From: DASSYK01 sp036258315
Lineage (GTDB): Bacteria > Actinomycetota > Thermoleophilia > Solirubrobacterales > 70-9
Length of the DNA stretch: 64,000 bases
Assembly (NCBI GenBank): GCA_036258315.1
Contig: DATADX010000029.1
Span: 1 to 64,000 of the forward strand
Direction of reading: 5' to 3'
In this document: in pieces, positions 1-7,371 of the stretch
Layout of the letters: each line of letters begins with the position of its first letter
How positions within the stretch are numbered: the stretch's first letter is position 1
Made by a program: the position numbers and the translations under genes
The notes under the pieces: model-generated
The model's input: the letters and a program-made list of their open reading frames with translations, nothing else
The model's database searches: none
What the model was told of the DNA's origin: nothing

Positions 1-1
1 C

Positions 2-241
2 GATGCGGCCTCGCCGGTGACCCTGCAGGACACCGACGGCAACGTCTTCGGGGAGTTTCCGAGCGGCACCAAGGTCAAGTACACGGAGGCCAACGGCGCC
101 GAGCCGAGCGTGAAGAAGATAGGCAGCGACAACGGCCAAGCAGGCGCCATCGATTTCCACATCAAGGGAACCGGCGACCTCGTCGTGGTCTCGATTGACG
201 GGAGCCAGGCGACCTGCCCGGTTCCGCCGCCCCCGAAGTAA
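2..241 (+). CDS. 3' end of an unidentified protein (5' end outside window)
   Basis: The frame is open from the first bases of the window to a TAA stop, so only the C-terminal 79 or so residues are visible. They are polar and Gly/Asp-rich, with short hydrophobic strands (for example GDLVVVSIDGS) that suggest a small beta-rich domain. The protein ends in a Pro-rich tail after a single Cys (TCPVPPPPK). A GTG at 17 could be an internal start, but the frame continues upstream of it. I do not recognise the family. A strong hairpin follows the stop. The next gene encodes a secreted protein, so a surface or secreted role is possible but only inferred. Confidence 0.5.
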   Translation, partial: DAASPVTLQDTDGNVFGEFPSGTKVKYTEANGAEPSVKKIGSDNGQAGAIDFHIKGTGDLVVVSIDGSQATCPVPPPPK

Positions 242-264
242 GCGCAACACGATTGCTCTGAGCT

Positions 265-288
265 GGGGCCCGCCGCGTGGCGGGCCCC
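265..288 (+). terminator. GC-rich hairpin terminator
   Basis: A perfect 10-bp stem (GGGGCCCGCC / GGCGGGCCCC) closes a 4-nt loop 23 bp after the stop codon of the first gene. It has no T-tract, which is common for terminator-like hairpins in GC-rich Actinobacteria. Confidence 0.55.
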
Positions 289-366
289 ACCGATAACCAT
301 TTCCGCCCCCGCGGCGCTTCTCTGGGTGACCAGTCCCCACGAGGGGAAGCGAGGGAAAGGAATCTG

Positions 367-828
367 ATGCGGAGGATGTACATCGCAATCGTGGTCGGGG
401 CACTCGCGACCTGCCTCGCGCTGGCCCCGGCCGCCATCGCAAAGAAGGGGCCGAAGCAGGTAGGTGGGACGGTGGCCGTCACGGCTGCCCCGAGCACGGT
501 GACGGCGAGCACGACCACTGTCACGGTGACCGGCAACGTGAAGGCGAACAGCAGCTGCCGGAAGGGCCGCACGGTGCGGTTCTCGTACGTCGGGGCGGGC
601 GGAACCGCCGCGTTGACCGAGACGGCGATGACCCGCTCCAACGGCGACTTCACGGCGGTTCTCCCGAAGCCGGCCGATGTCGCGCCGGCGACGGTGACGC
701 TGCAGGCGAGCGTCGACGAGGCGGACCGCAAGGTGGGCAGCAAGAAGAAGGGCAGGAAGGCGAAGAAGGGTCGGAAGATCACCTGCCTGACCGCGCAGGG
801 CGAGACCACCCTGACGATCGTTCCGTAG
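367..828 (+). CDS. small secreted basic protein of unknown function
   Basis: This 153-residue protein starts at ATG 367, with a GGGAAAGGA ribosome-binding site about 6 nt upstream. The same frame is open further upstream, but it runs through the preceding terminator hairpin. The N-terminus is a Sec signal peptide: MRRM, then a hydrophobic stretch, then LAPAAIA with likely cleavage near residue 25. The mature part is Thr/Val-rich with beta-strand character and two Cys that could pair (SSCRKG near residue 61 and ITCLTA near residue 140). A very basic Lys/Gly/Arg run (KKKGRKAKKGRK) lies near the C-terminus. The pattern resembles an Ig-like or fibronectin-like exported module, but no family is recognised. 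A 10-bp hairpin follows the stop. Confidence 0.7.
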   Translation: MRRMYIAIVVGALATCLALAPAAIAKKGPKQVGGTVAVTAAPSTVTASTTTVTVTGNVKANSSCRKGRTVRFSYVGAGGTAALTETAMTRSNGDFTAVLPKPADVAPATVTLQASVDEADRKVGSKKKGRKAKKGRKITCLTAQGETTLTIVP

Positions 829-850
829 ACCAGACACATAGACATGCGTG

Positions 851-878
851 CGAGCGGCCCGCCTGTGTGGGCCGCTCG
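851..878 (+). terminator. hairpin terminator after the secreted-protein gene
   Basis: A perfect 10-bp inverted repeat (CGAGCGGCCC / GGGCCGCTCG) with an 8-nt loop lies 22 bp after the stop at 828 and just before the sigma-factor promoter. Confidence 0.6.
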
Positions 879-885
879 TCTGCGC

Positions 886-891
886 TACGGT
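886..891 (+). promoter_or_regulatory. -10 box TACGGT, leaderless start of the ECF sigma gene
   Basis: TACGGT ends 7 nt before ATG 899 and there is no Shine-Dalgarno sequence, so transcription probably begins at or next to the start codon. No clear -35 is visible. Confidence 0.45.
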
Positions 892-898
892 CGCCCGC

Positions 899-1453
899 AT
901 GGCCCCGGATCGTTTCAAGGGACTGGTCGAGGCCGCCAGGAGGGGAGACCAAGCCGCCTGGAGCGAGATCTACGGCGAGCTCGCTCCCGCCGTGCTCGGC
1001 TACCTCCGCGGGAGCGGTACTCCGGATCCGGAGGACACCTGCGCCGAGGCGTTCCTCCAGGTGGCACGCGATCTCGAGAGCTTCAGCGGTGATTGGGGCG
1101 CGTTTCGCGGCTGGGTCTTCGCGGTCGCCTACCATCGCCTGCTCGACGCACGCAGGCACTCCGCTCGCCGTCCGACCGAGCTGATGGCGCAGCCGCCGGA
1201 GCCGACCACCGAGCCGATCCCGGATGCGGCCGATGAGGCGCTGGCGCGGATCAGCTACGAGGAGGTCAGGCGCCTGCTCGACGAGCTGTCCGAGGACCAA
1301 CGCTCGGTCCTGTTGTTGAGGATCCTCGGCGATCTCTCAATCGAGCAGGTTGCCCGGGCCCTCGGCAAGCGACCCGGCGCCATCAAGCAGCTGCAGCGCC
1401 GCGGACTCGCCGCCGTTCGTCGCGCACGGACGCGCAAGGGGGTAACCGTATGA
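899..1453 (+). CDS. ECF-type RNA polymerase sigma factor
   Basis: The 184-residue protein has the two-domain layout of extracytoplasmic-function sigma factors. Region 2 lies at about residues 5-80, including DPEDTCAEAFLQVARDLESF and WVFAVAYHRLLDARR. A short linker leads to region 4 (LSEDQRSVLLLRILGDLSIE, then QVARALGKRPGAIKQLQRRG), a helix-turn-helix for -35 recognition. ATG 899 is preferred over upstream starts because those lie in a terminator hairpin and a TACGGT box sits 7 nt before 899. The stop overlaps the start of the next gene (ATGA). That gene encodes a single-pass membrane protein and is the likely cognate anti-sigma factor. The pair presumably answers an envelope signal, and the regulon cannot be seen here. 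Confidence 0.88.
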   Translation: MAPDRFKGLVEAARRGDQAAWSEIYGELAPAVLGYLRGSGTPDPEDTCAEAFLQVARDLESFSGDWGAFRGWVFAVAYHRLLDARRHSARRPTELMAQPPEPTTEPIPDAADEALARISYEEVRRLLDELSEDQRSVLLLRILGDLSIEQVARALGKRPGAIKQLQRRGLAAVRRARTRKGVTV

Positions 1454-2289
1454 GCCGCTGGGACGCTTTCGATGATGAGATGGCATTCCTGAGGCACCTC
1501 ACAGCAGCTGAGGAGGACCGGATCCTGTCGGGCCGCGCACCTCGGTCGGGCCAGCACGCCGAGCTGGCGACGTTCGCGCGATCGCTGCGCGAGACGATGC
1601 TGGTTGAGCCCGATCCCGCAGCCTCCGCCGCACTGATCGGCCGACTCGCCGCCACCGCGCGGGCGTCGGCCTCGACCGCGCCGTCGGCGGCTCCGGCCAG
1701 GCGGGTTGCACGGCGGCGGCCGCGGCTCCCCATCGTCGCAAGGATCGCGGTCGCGGCGGCGCTGCTGCCGCTCTTGATGGCAGGCCTCGCGGTGGCCGGC
1801 GTCACCCTGCCGGGGCCGGCCCAGTCCGCGTTCGAGGGCGTCGGCATCGAGCTCCCGAACCAATCGGGAACGGATCAATCTGACGACGACGGGTCCGGGG
1901 TGGGCGCGGGGGATGAGGGCACACGTCAAAACGGCACAGAGCATCCCCCCTCCACCGTGCCCGCTGACGACGATCACGAGGGCAAGGCGATGGATCACGA
2001 GGGCAAGGCGACGGCGGTCAAGGAGCATGGCGCCGGCAGGCAGAAGAGCAATCCCGCCCGCGAGCACGGCCGTGGCAATGGCGCACAGGGCCGCGGGCGC
2101 GCGATCGGCAAGCAAGGCGTGCCGCCCGGCCACTCGAACCCGAACCGCAGTGGACAGGGCAACGGCAAGGCGATCGGCAAGACCGACAGCATCCCGCCGG
2201 GGCAGGCGAAACCCGCTAAGCCCTCGAACCCAATGCCCGCAGCGCCGAAGCCTAAGCCTTCAAAGCCGAGCCCGGGCGCCGGCAAGTAG
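1450..2289 (+). CDS. putative membrane-anchored anti-sigma factor with low-complexity tail
   Basis: This 279-residue protein is translationally coupled to the ECF sigma gene by an ATGA overlap. Residues 1-90 are a cytosolic helical region. A basic patch (RRVARRRPR) precedes one transmembrane helix at about residues 97-118. The rest is predicted outside the cell: an acidic stretch, then a Lys/Gly/Pro-rich tail with an imperfect repeat of about 20 residues (GRAIGKQGVPPGHSNP and GKAIGKTDSIPPGQAKP). Position, topology and coupling suggest an anti-sigma factor, but I do not see a zinc-type HxxxCxxC motif. The extracellular tail is too simple in composition to be an enzyme and may contact the cell wall. 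Confidence 0.6.
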   Translation: MSRWDAFDDEMAFLRHLTAAEEDRILSGRAPRSGQHAELATFARSLRETMLVEPDPAASAALIGRLAATARASASTAPSAAPARRVARRRPRLPIVARIAVAAALLPLLMAGLAVAGVTLPGPAQSAFEGVGIELPNQSGTDQSDDDGSGVGAGDEGTRQNGTEHPPSTVPADDDHEGKAMDHEGKATAVKEHGAGRQKSNPAREHGRGNGAQGRGRAIGKQGVPPGHSNPNRSGQGNGKAIGKTDSIPPGQAKPAKPSNPMPAAPKPKPSKPSPGAGK

Positions 2290-2316
2290 GTCATCCTGCG
2301 CTCCCGCCAGGTTCGC

Positions 2317-2856
2317 CTAGTCCCCGGTTGAGCCGAAGCCCCCGTCGCCGCGGCCGGTCGAATCGAGGCTGTCGGCCTCGAGCGGGTTCGCGGCGGCGAC
2401 CGGGGTGAGGAGCAGCTGGGCGATCCGGTCGCCGGGAGAGAGCCTGAACTCCTCCACGGCGTCGGTGTTGAGCAGGAGCACGCGCAGCTCGCCGCGGTAG
2501 CCCGAGTCGACCACACCCGGTGAGTTGACGAGCGCGATCCCGTGCTTGAGGGCGAGCCCGGAGCGCGGGACGACCAGCCCGGCGAGCCCGACGGGGATCG
2601 CGACCGCGAGACCGGTGCCGACGCTGACGCGCCGGCCCGGGGCGATCGTGGCCGCCTCCGCCGCGTACAGGTCGAGGCCGGCGTCGCCGTCGTGGGCGCG
2701 GGTGGGCAGCGTCGCGCTCTCGCTCAGGCGGGTGAACTCGAGCTGGTCGAAGTCGGGCTCGGCCGCGTCCCTGCTCCAACGGTCGTCCTCTACGGCTGCC
2801 TTCGCCTCCCCCTCGTCGGCCATCACGGCCGCGAGCGGGTCCCAGGAGCCGTTCAC
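2317..2856 (-). CDS. dut: dUTP diphosphatase
   Basis: The enzyme hydrolyses dUTP to dUMP and pyrophosphate, limiting uracil in DNA and feeding dTMP synthesis. All five trimeric dUTPase motifs are visible: DAGLDLYA, PRSGLALKHGIALVNSPG, GVVDSGYRGE, RIAQLLL and the C-terminal GRGDGGFGSTG arm. GTG 2856 is chosen because a GGAG sits 6 nt upstream and the start falls 19 bp after the hflX stop. ATG 2823 would give a 168-residue protein and is an alternative. The N-terminal stretch of about 35 residues before FTRLSESA is acidic and not part of the fold. It is downstream of hflX on the same strand and convergent with the anti-sigma gene. Confidence 0.93.
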   Translation of the reverse strand: MNGSWDPLAAVMADEGEAKAAVEDDRWSRDAAEPDFDQLEFTRLSESATLPTRAHDGDAGLDLYAAEAATIAPGRRVSVGTGLAVAIPVGLAGLVVPRSGLALKHGIALVNSPGVVDSGYRGELRVLLLNTDAVEEFRLSPGDRIAQLLLTPVAAANPLEADSLDSTGRGDGGFGSTGD

Positions 2857-2875
2857 GGCAGGCTCCGCCGGGGCG

Positions 2876-4255
2876 TCAGACCGGCTCGTCCACTCGTCCG
2901 CCGGAGCTTCCCCGCCCGTCGAGTACGAGGTCCGCGAACCTCTCGGCGACGGGGGGCGGAACGAGAGCGCGGACGAGAACGCCGTCCGCGCGATCCTCGC
3001 GCTCGAGGTCACCAGCGATCTCATGAAGCTCAGAGAGTCGGTCACCATCCTCGAAGGGTACGAGCAACTCGACCTCGGTGAGTTGAGCACGGATGGTCTC
3101 GGCGATCCGCTCGCGCAGCTCGTCAAGACCGTCGCCGGTGACCGCGGAGACGAGGATCGCGTCGCGGTGCTGCAGTCGCAGCTCTCCCCGCTGCTCCTCG
3201 TCGAGCAGGTCGATCTTGTTCATCGCCAGTACCCGCGGCTTCTCCCCCGCTCCGATCTCCTCGAGAACGGAGTTGGCTGCGGCGATCGACTCAGCGCGCT
3301 CGTCCTCGCCCTGGGACCCGTCGACGACGTGCACGAGCAGATCCGAGAGGACGGTCTCCTCGAGCGTCGCCTTGAAGGCCTCGACCAGCTGGTGCGGCAG
3401 CTTGCGGATGAACCCGACCGTGTCCGTGAGCAGATAGCGGCGGCCGTCGTGGGTGAAGCCCCTGGTGGTGGGATCGAGGGTGTGGAAGAGTCGCTCCCCA
3501 ACCCCGACGTCGGCGCCCGTGAGCGCGTTCAGCAGCGTCGACTTGCCGGCGTTCGTGTAGCCGGCCAGGGCGATCACGGGCAGGGCCGCTCGCTCGCGGC
3601 GCTGCCGCATCACCGCGCGGTTCCGCTCGGTGCGCTCGAGCCGGCGCCGCAGCGCGGAGATCCGGTCGCGCGCGAGGCGGCGGTCGACCTCGATCTGGGC
3701 CTCGCCGGGTCCCCTCGTCGCGACCCGGCCTCCCCCTCCCCCGCCGAACCCTCCGGCGAGGGCGTCGAGGTGGGTCCAGAGGCCGCGCAGGCGCGCGAGG
3801 TTGTACTCGAGCTGCGCGAGCTCGACCTGCAGGTTGCCCTCCGCCGTGTGGGCGTGATCGGCGAAGATGTCGAGGATCACGGCGGTGCGGTCGACCACCG
3901 GCACCCCGAGCTCCTTCTCGAGGTTTCGCTCCTGGCGCGGCGCGAGCTCGTCGTCGGTGGCGACCAGATTCGCGCCGGCGGCCTGGATGTCGCGCTTCAG
4001 CTCGGCGATCTTGCCGCGGCCGAGATAGCGATCGGGATCCGGGCGGTCTCGCCGCTGCACCAGCTCGCCGGCTGTGGCGATTCCGCCGGTCCGCAGCAGC
4101 TCCTTGAGCTCGGCGAGCTCGTCGCGGTCGCCGTTCGGCGCGTCGCTGACGACGCCGACGACGAGCGCGCGCTGGCGCGCTCGCCGGTTGACGACGCCCG
4201 CTCCCGCCGAACGCGCTCGCGTCTCGGTGGCGTTTCCCTCTCGGTCGCGCGACAT
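2876..4255 (-). CDS. hflX: ribosome-associated GTPase HflX
   Basis: HflX binds 50S/70S ribosomes and splits or rescues stalled ones in other bacteria. The 459-residue protein has the family order: an N-terminal HflX domain with DPDRYLGRGKIAELK and the glycine-rich linker FGGGGGGRVATRGPGE, a coiled region, then the G domain. G1 is GYTNAGKST, G3 is DTVGFIRKLPHQLVEAF, G4 is NKID and G5 is SAVTG. A short C-terminal domain follows. ATG 4255 has no Shine-Dalgarno but has TAAGAT 8 nt upstream, consistent with a leaderless mRNA. dut lies immediately downstream on the same strand. Confidence 0.95.
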   Translation of the reverse strand: MSRDREGNATETRARSAGAGVVNRRARQRALVVGVVSDAPNGDRDELAELKELLRTGGIATAGELVQRRDRPDPDRYLGRGKIAELKRDIQAAGANLVATDDELAPRQERNLEKELGVPVVDRTAVILDIFADHAHTAEGNLQVELAQLEYNLARLRGLWTHLDALAGGFGGGGGGRVATRGPGEAQIEVDRRLARDRISALRRRLERTERNRAVMRQRRERAALPVIALAGYTNAGKSTLLNALTGADVGVGERLFHTLDPTTRGFTHDGRRYLLTDTVGFIRKLPHQLVEAFKATLEETVLSDLLVHVVDGSQGEDERAESIAAANSVLEEIGAGEKPRVLAMNKIDLLDEEQRGELRLQHRDAILVSAVTGDGLDELRERIAETIRAQLTEVELLVPFEDGDRLSELHEIAGDLEREDRADGVLVRALVPPPVAERFADLVLDGRGSSGGRVDEPV

Positions 4256-4263
4256 CGCTTCAG

Positions 4264-4269
4264 ATCTTA
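4264..4269 (-). promoter_or_regulatory. -10 box TAAGAT, leaderless start of hflX
   Basis: TAAGAT (minus strand) ends 8 nt before the hflX ATG. No ribosome-binding site lies between them. The same hexamer and spacing recur before metO. Confidence 0.5.
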
Positions 4270-4307
4270 GGGCGGCCGTTCAAAGGCCACCCGTGGGAGG
4301 AAGGGGG

Positions 4308-5183
4308 CTAGGCGTGCTGCGAGCGGGCGCGGGCGCCGGGGGTCGCCGGGATCAGCGCCGCCGCGGCGATCACAGCGGCGAAGGCCGCCGAGCGGGCCGC
4401 GACCGCGAGCGCGTCCGAGCCGACCGGGTCGCCGAACACGAGCACCCCGCCCATGATCGCGGCGCAGTTCGCCGCAACCGAGGAGATCACGATCACCTCG
4501 ACCGGGTCGCCGAGCTGGAGCGAGCGAGCCAGCGCGAAGAACGAGCCGATCGCGGCGACGAGCGCGACGAGCGTCCACGGGCTGACGATCGCGAGCACGT
4601 CTCCGGGAACGACCTCGGCGAGGGCCTTGATCGCGACGTTGGAGACCCCGATCAGGACACCCGCGGCGATCGCGAGCATCAGCTCGCCGCGCCGGTGACC
4701 CTGGCCGCGGTGGCCGGAGAGCAGCAGCGCCGCCCCCAGCGCGATCGCGATCCCCTCGAACGCCGCCATCGTCTCCAGCGAGTACTGCGAGCTCCCCGCC
4801 GGGCCCTGTTCCGTGGCGGTGAGCGCCAGGAACGCGAGCCCGCTGGCGCTGAGGCCGAGCCCCGCCAGCTCGCGCCAACCGAGCTTGATCCCGAACATGT
4901 GGCGGGCGGGGATCGCGAGCAGCGCGAGTCCGCCGGCGATCACGGCCTGGACGAGCGACAGCGGCGCGATCGACATCGCCGCCACGTGCAGGCCCCACGC
5001 GAGCGTCGCGATCACGAAGCCGATCGTCCACCACCTCGAGGCGAACAGCGCCGCCGCGCTGCGCAGCGGGTGGCTGAACTGGACGTCCGGCGCGACCATC
5101 GCGCCTCGGTGCTTGCAGAGAAGCGCCACGTTGGCGAGCAGCGCGCACCCAAGCGCGAGCAGGATTCCGGCCTGGGTCATCAC
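4308..5183 (-). CDS. DMT-superfamily (EamA-like) membrane transporter
   Basis: This 291-residue protein has about nine to ten hydrophobic helices, starting MTQAGILLALGCALLANVAL, and an internal two-half arrangement. That matches drug/metabolite transporter or EamA-type permeases. The second half begins near GVLIGVSNVAIKALAEVV. No substrate-specific motif is recognised, so the substrate is unknown. Two adjacent ATG codons (5183 and 5180) are possible starts, with AGGTG just upstream. A hairpin separates it from the upstream dapL gene. It could also be called a NIPA-like or multidrug-efflux-type DMT protein, and sequence alone does not decide. Confidence 0.75.
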   Translation of the reverse strand: MMTQAGILLALGCALLANVALLCKHRGAMVAPDVQFSHPLRSAAALFASRWWTIGFVIATLAWGLHVAAMSIAPLSLVQAVIAGGLALLAIPARHMFGIKLGWRELAGLGLSASGLAFLALTATEQGPAGSSQYSLETMAAFEGIAIALGAALLLSGHRGQGHRRGELMLAIAAGVLIGVSNVAIKALAEVVPGDVLAIVSPWTLVALVAAIGSFFALARSLQLGDPVEVIVISSVAANCAAIMGGVLVFGDPVGSDALAVAARSAAFAAVIAAAALIPATPGARARSQHA

Positions 5184-5269
5184 CTGAGGTCTCGACTCCG
5201 TTCCATGTTCGCTTTAGCCCTACCCGCGGCTTTGGCCGCGAAGCGCTGACCTTACCCGGAATCAGGCCC

Positions 5270-5287
5270 GGCGAACCCCGGTTCGCC
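5270..5287 (-). terminator. hairpin between dapL and the DMT transporter gene
   Basis: A perfect 7-bp inverted repeat (GGCGAAC / GTTCGCC) with loop CCCG lies 43 bp after the dapL stop. It lacks a U-tract. Nothing else is recognised in the 146-bp gap 5184-5329. Confidence 0.35.
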
Positions 5288-5329
5288 CCCCCTTCCTACC
5301 TCGGGTCTAGGTTAGATGGCACCTCGGGC

Positions 5330-6499
5330 TCAGGTGAGGTGGGCCCGGAGCCGCTCCACGGCCTCGCCGAGGAGCTCGTCGGGCGTCGTCAGCGAGATCC
5401 GGAAGAAGCCCTCGCCGCTCGGCCCGTACATCGAGCCCGGCGAGATCACCACCCCGGCCTCCTCGAGGACGAGCTCGGCGAACGAGATCGAGTCATGGCC
5501 ATCCGGGACCGGGACCCAGATGTAGATGGTGCCCTTCGGGGCGTCGACCGCGAGGCCGATCTCGCGCAGCGCGTCGACGACGAGATCGCGGCGCCGGGCG
5601 TAGATCGCGCACATCTCCTCGACGTGCTTCCTCGGGCCCCGCAGCGCCGCCGCGCCGGCGAGCTGCACCGCCTCGAACAGACCCGAGTCGACGTTGGTCT
5701 TGAGCCGCCAGTAGGTCCTGATCGCCTCGCGGTTGCCGAGGATCGCGGCGCAGCGCCAGCCGGTCATGTTGTAGCCCTTCGACAGCGAGAAGACCTCGAC
5801 CCCGACCTGCTTCGCTCCCGGGGTCGCGAGGAAGCTCGGCGCGACATAGCCGTCGTAGGTGGTCTCGGAGTAGGCGTTGTCGTGGACGACGAGGATCTCG
5901 TGCAGGCGGGCGAGCTCGACGACCCGTTCGAAGAACCCCTCCGGGGCCACTGCACCGGTCGGGTTGTTCGGATAGTTGATGAAGAGCAGCCTGGCCGCCG
6001 CCAGCTTCTCTTCGGGAATCGCGTCCAGGTCCGGGGTGAATCCGAGCGAGGGGACGAGCGGGAGCAGGAACCCCTCGGCGCCCGCCAGGACTGGGCCGCC
6101 GGTGTACACGGGGTAGCCGGGATCGGACGCAAGCGCGACGTCGCCGGGGTCGAGGAACGCGAAGCAGAGGTTGTAGATGCACTCCTTGGCGCCGATCGCC
6201 GGGATCACCTCGTCGACGGCGTCGATCTCGACGCCGAACCGCGCCAGGTAGAAGTCGGCGAACGCCTCGCGGAACTCGGGGCGGCCGCGGTTCGAGGGGT
6301 ATTTGTGCGTGCTCGGGTCGCCGACCGCCTCGCGCATCGCCTCGACGATGTATCGGAACGTGGGCGTGTCGGGGTCGCCGATCCCGAGGCTGATCACCTC
6401 GACGCCGGCGTCGCGCTTCTCCTCGATTCTGCGCTCGAGCTCGGCGAACATGTACGGCGGTATCGCGTCGAGCCGCCTCGACGGATCGGTCAGGCCCAT
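5330..6499 (-). CDS. dapL: LL-diaminopimelate aminotransferase (class I/II PLP aminotransferase)
   Basis: This 389-residue fold-type I aminotransferase most likely converts tetrahydrodipicolinate plus glutamate directly to LL-diaminopimelate. The PLP lysine is in SLSKGYNMTGWR. The N-terminus carries ISLGIGDPDTPT, typical of DapL, and the substrate-binding signature NYPNNPTGAV is present. The final Arg is in FFRISLTTP. Lying directly upstream of dapF, in a window that also has dapA and dapB, supports DapL over a generic aspartate aminotransferase. ATG 6499 is chosen by homology and by a TAGGCT box 8 nt upstream. That box is formed across the dapF stop codon. Confidence 0.82.
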   Translation of the reverse strand: MGLTDPSRRLDAIPPYMFAELERRIEEKRDAGVEVISLGIGDPDTPTFRYIVEAMREAVGDPSTHKYPSNRGRPEFREAFADFYLARFGVEIDAVDEVIPAIGAKECIYNLCFAFLDPGDVALASDPGYPVYTGGPVLAGAEGFLLPLVPSLGFTPDLDAIPEEKLAAARLLFINYPNNPTGAVAPEGFFERVVELARLHEILVVHDNAYSETTYDGYVAPSFLATPGAKQVGVEVFSLSKGYNMTGWRCAAILGNREAIRTYWRLKTNVDSGLFEAVQLAGAAALRGPRKHVEEMCAIYARRRDLVVDALREIGLAVDAPKGTIYIWVPVPDGHDSISFAELVLEEAGVVISPGSMYGPSGEGFFRISLTTPDELLGEAVERLRAHLT

Positions 6500-6507
6500 G
6501 GGCGCGG

Positions 6508-6513
6508 AGCCTA
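6508..6513 (-). promoter_or_regulatory. -10 box TAGGCT before dapL
   Basis: TAGGCT ends 8 nt before ATG 6499. Its first three bases are the TAG stop codon of dapF, so dapL may have its own leaderless transcript besides read-through. Confidence 0.4.
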
Positions 6514-7359
6514 CGCGTCGGCGAGCGCGCGGACCAGTTCGGGTGCCAGCTCGCCCGCGAAGACCGGCTCCGCCCAACCGGTCAGCCGCACGTCGAGCTC
6601 GGGGCTGACCTCGACCTCGAGCTCGCCACCGTCGAGCTCGACGGTGACGGGGCTGGGCACCCCGGTACGGAACGCGGCCACCGCCGCGCCGGCGGCGCCT
6701 GTGCCCGAGGCCAGCGTCTCACCCACCCCGCGCTCGTAGATCCGGGCGCGGACGCGGCTGCCGGCGCCGTGGCGCGCGGCTCGATAGAACGAGACGTTGG
6801 TCCGATTCGGGAACAGGGGATGCTGCTCGAGCCCCGGGCCGACCGCGAGCAGGTCGAGCTCGTCGACCTCGTCCATCGCGATCGCAAGCTGCGGGTTTCC
6901 GAGTGATACGTGCTGGAAGCGCCACTTCCGGCCCCCCGCCTCGAGCTCCCCGCGGCCGTCCTCGGCCCCGCCGGGGTAGTCCTTCGAGGTGAGGGAGGCG
7001 CGACCCATCTCGAGCGTGCACGTGCGCTCGGAGGTGATCGTCGGGGTGATCGGACCGGCCGCCGTCCTGATCGTGAACCGGTTCTCGTCCGTCCAGCCCG
7101 CCCTGCGCAGGTAGAGGACCGCCTCCCGCGCGCCGTTGCCGGACAGCTCCGCCTCGGAGCCGTCCGGGTTGAAGGTGCGCAGCTCGGCGACGGTCTCGGG
7201 GTGATCGGTATGGGAGAGGAGCAGGATGCCGTCAGCGCCGACTCCGAAGTGAGGCGCGCAGATCCGCTTCACCCGCGGTGGCGTCAACTCCCAGGGGAGC
7301 TGATCGGCCTCGACGATGATGTAGTCGTTGCCGAGTGCTTGCCACTTCTCGAAGCGCAT
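6511..7359 (-). CDS. dapF: diaminopimelate epimerase homologue with Ser at both catalytic Cys positions
   Basis: The 282-residue protein has both pseudo-symmetric halves of the DapF fold and the flanking family motifs. DapF normally interconverts LL- and meso-diaminopimelate with two cysteines acting as the acid/base pair. Here the first motif reads FNPDGSEAELSGNGAR (Ser73) and the second YERGVGETLASGTGAAG (Ser218). The canonical forms have Cys at both sites. I read the codons as TCC (7141-7143) and TCG (6706-6708), so neither is a one-base sequencing slip from TGC. The other substrate-contact residues look intact. It sits between miaA and dapL in a normal lysine context. It may be an active Ser/Ser enzyme, a weak epimerase, or a repurposed one. 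Confidence 0.85.
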   Translation of the reverse strand: MRFEKWQALGNDYIIVEADQLPWELTPPRVKRICAPHFGVGADGILLLSHTDHPETVAELRTFNPDGSEAELSGNGAREAVLYLRRAGWTDENRFTIRTAAGPITPTITSERTCTLEMGRASLTSKDYPGGAEDGRGELEAGGRKWRFQHVSLGNPQLAIAMDEVDELDLLAVGPGLEQHPLFPNRTNVSFYRAARHGAGSRVRARIYERGVGETLASGTGAAGAAVAAFRTGVPSPVTVELDGGELEVEVSPELDVRLTGWAEPVFAGELAPELVRALADA

Positions 7360-7371
7360 CTCGCCGAGAGC

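Noticed and set aside
848..898. Upstream start (ATG 848) for the ECF sigma gene
   Set aside because: It would place the N-terminus inside a 10-bp terminator hairpin. A TACGGT box sits 7 nt before ATG 899.
2525..4270. Plus-strand open frame of 581 codons opposite dut and hflX
   Set aside because: Antisense shadow. Both minus-strand genes have complete family motifs.
6511..7359. Frameshift or pseudogene explanation for the DapF serines
   Set aside because: The frame is intact over 282 codons with all flanking motifs, and both changes are clean codon replacements.
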